Shown: positions 46,678 to 47,476 of the stretch, piece by piece
Numbering within the stretch: the first letter of the stretch is position 1
How the letters are laid out: each line of letters starts with the position of its first letter
DNA from: Candidatus Contendibacter sp.
Lineage (GTDB): Bacteria; Pseudomonadota; Gammaproteobacteria; Competibacterales; Competibacteraceae
Reading direction: 5' to 3'
Length of the DNA stretch: 47,476 bases
Assembly (NCBI GenBank): GCA_008933795.1
Contig: WBUJ01000012.1
Span: 1-47,476 of the forward strand
Program-made: the position numbers and the translations under genes
The notes under the pieces: model-generated
Told to the model about the DNA's origin: nothing
Seen by the model: the letters and a program-made list of their open reading frames with translations, nothing else
Database searches by the model: none

Positions 46678-46995
46678 TTAATCCTCTTCCTCGGCGATCA
46701 ACGCGCCGGTTGCAATTTCGTAATACACCTCCCACTTCTTGCCATCGTCGCCCTTGATCTTCACTTCCCAGGCCTCCTTGCCTTTCTTGGTTTCATCGTC
46801 GGCTTTGATGACCTTGCCGGGATGGGCCTTAAGGGCCATTTCAATCGCCTGTTCCTTGGTGATGGCGGTTGTAGCCGGGACGACGACGGCTGGCGCTGGA
46901 GTAGTGGGCGCTTCGCTGGCGGCAAAGGCGGTAGTTGCGACCACGGTGGTAGCTAGGGCGAGCAGGGTGGCGCTTGATAGATGACGCAACTTCAT
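46678..46995 (-). CDS. Secreted PepSY-domain protein (second)
   Basis: 105 residues from ATG 46995 (GAGAGG at 9 nt); the frame extends 25 codons upstream without a ribosome-binding site. Signal peptide (LLALATTVVATTAFA), an Ala/Pro/Thr-rich linker, then PepSY: ITKEQAIEMALKAHPGKVIKADDETKKGKEAWEVKIKGDDGKKWEVYYEIATGALIAEEED. It is the first gene of the PepSY-cytochrome-PepSY-regulator-kinase series on this strand. The lysine-rich body differs from the second PepSY protein, so they are not recent copies. Confidence 0.88.
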   Translation of the reverse strand: MKLRHLSSATLLALATTVVATTAFAASEAPTTPAPAVVVPATTAITKEQAIEMALKAHPGKVIKADDETKKGKEAWEVKIKGDDGKKWEVYYEIATGALIAEEED

Positions 46996-47070
46996 TCGGG
47001 TTAGCCTCTCGGTTGAATCTGGAATCGGATCCGGTCGTGGATTTCGGTGGGGTTGCCACTGGAACCTCAA

Positions 47071-47369
47071 CCTTGGCGTGCGACTTTAGGGCGTTTGTCT
47101 TAAACCAAACTGAATTTTTGACGCCGTCGGGAAAATTCTATTGGGTTGGAACTTGATGAAAAGGGAAAGATTGTTTGTTGTTTTTTTGTGATTTTTTCTT
47201 TTTTAATACACAAAAAAGCAACAAACAACCTTTTTACCCGGTTCGAACTCCAGCGGGCTGCTCTGTTGTAGTTGTCTTTTTTAGTAGTTTTATATATACA
47301 ATTAAGGACATGCAAAAACATTATAAATTTCAATTGCTTACAAAACTAAGGTGGGGGAAGTGAGGGGAG
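47071..47369. other. A/T-rich intergenic stretch
   Basis: No gene is supported. From about 47100 to 47350 the base composition drops sharply below the rest of the window, with many A and T runs. The short open frames here (60-77 codons) are chance. It holds the long inverted repeat at 47169-47230. Confidence 0.6.
47169..47230. repeat. 22-bp near-perfect inverted repeat in the A/T-rich stretch
   Basis: Arms 47169-47190 and 47209-47230 match at 20 of 22 positions around an 18-nt T-rich spacer. The arms have TTGTTTGTTG and its complement CAACAAACAA. A cruciform, or a bidirectional terminator-like hairpin, are both possible. Confidence 0.6.
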
Positions 47370-47476
47370 TCAGCGGAGGTAGAGACTGGCGCTGGCGGCG
47401 AAAAGCTCCAAATGATAGCCATCGAAGCCGGCCGAATCGGCTGGAGACCAGGGATTGAAGGGGGACCAGCGCGGGG
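47370..47476 (-). CDS. C-terminal fragment of an unidentified protein
   Basis: Reading the minus strand in the frame that ends at TGA 47372-47370 gives 34 residues, ending in FDGYHLELFAASASLYLR, with PRWSPFNPWSPADSAG before it. The composition looks like real protein and the frame is open to the window edge. No family can be named from this length. It is transcribed toward the A/T-rich stretch. Confidence 0.45.
   Translation of the reverse strand, partial: PRWSPFNPWSPADSAGFDGYHLELFAASASLYLR

Overview
The window is GC-rich DNA, visibly above 60% GC except for an A/T-rich stretch at about 47100-47350. It is densely packed with genes of proteobacterial type: an F-type beta-to-gamma N-ATPase operon, Kup, MoaA, a CusA/CusB pair, an Acr3-based ars cluster and a PhoP/PhoQ-like two-component pair. 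Codon choice, short ATGA overlaps and the protein families fit a gammaproteobacterium. A glycogen-accumulating Competibacteraceae-like organism is my guess, from general likeness only. There are no rRNA or tRNA genes, no CRISPR array and no transposase.

Layout. 1-1429 (minus): the end of an FAD oxidoreductase and methylmalonyl-CoA decarboxylase. 1513-8337: an arsenic/metal island with an ArsR-ArsC fusion under a palindromic operator, Acr3, ArsM, a second ArsC, an ArsP-like permease with a small CxxC thioredoxin, a CDF efflux pump and a convergent ArsN2 acetyltransferase. 8385-18206: an alternative (N-type) rotary ATPase in the order atpD-C-Q-R, then a 3.1-kb interruption holding yihY/brkB on the minus strand and a GT4 glycosyltransferase, then atpB-E-F-A-G. 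18217-23756: an ion/anion transporter and a three-gene ABC exporter, tightly packed behind atpG. 23767-34673: kup with a striking palindromic control region, a class V aminotransferase, a PAS/GAF hybrid histidine kinase, an alpha/beta hydrolase and a GGDEF-EAL protein. 34906-43023: moaA, a cusB(F)-cusA copper/silver RND pump without an outer-membrane gene, a hotdog thioesterase, cytochrome b561 and an RND/HlyD-type adaptor. 43076-43641: a self-contained unit of promoter, structured leader RNA with a terminator, a 92-residue protein and a second terminator. 43640-46995 (minus): PepSY, cytochrome b, PepSY, response regulator and sensor kinase. 47071-47476: an A/T-rich gap with a long inverted repeat, then the tail of an unidentified gene.

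How the genes work together. The ars island offers arsenate reduction (two ArsC), arsenite extrusion (Acr3), methylation (ArsM), a possible exit route for methylated arsenic (ArsP-like permease) and an ArsN2 acetyltransferase. With the CDF and Cus pumps this is a metal-stress-adapted genome segment. The N-ATPase is a second, probably ATP-hydrolysing ion pump. The genes directly behind it (transporter plus ABC exporter) may be co-transcribed with it. Most promising for novelty are the leader RNA at 43158-43277, which has features of a GEMM-I (c-di-GMP-type) aptamer with an extra hairpin, the broken N-ATPase operon, and a REP-like repeat that has become the coding tail of two proteins.
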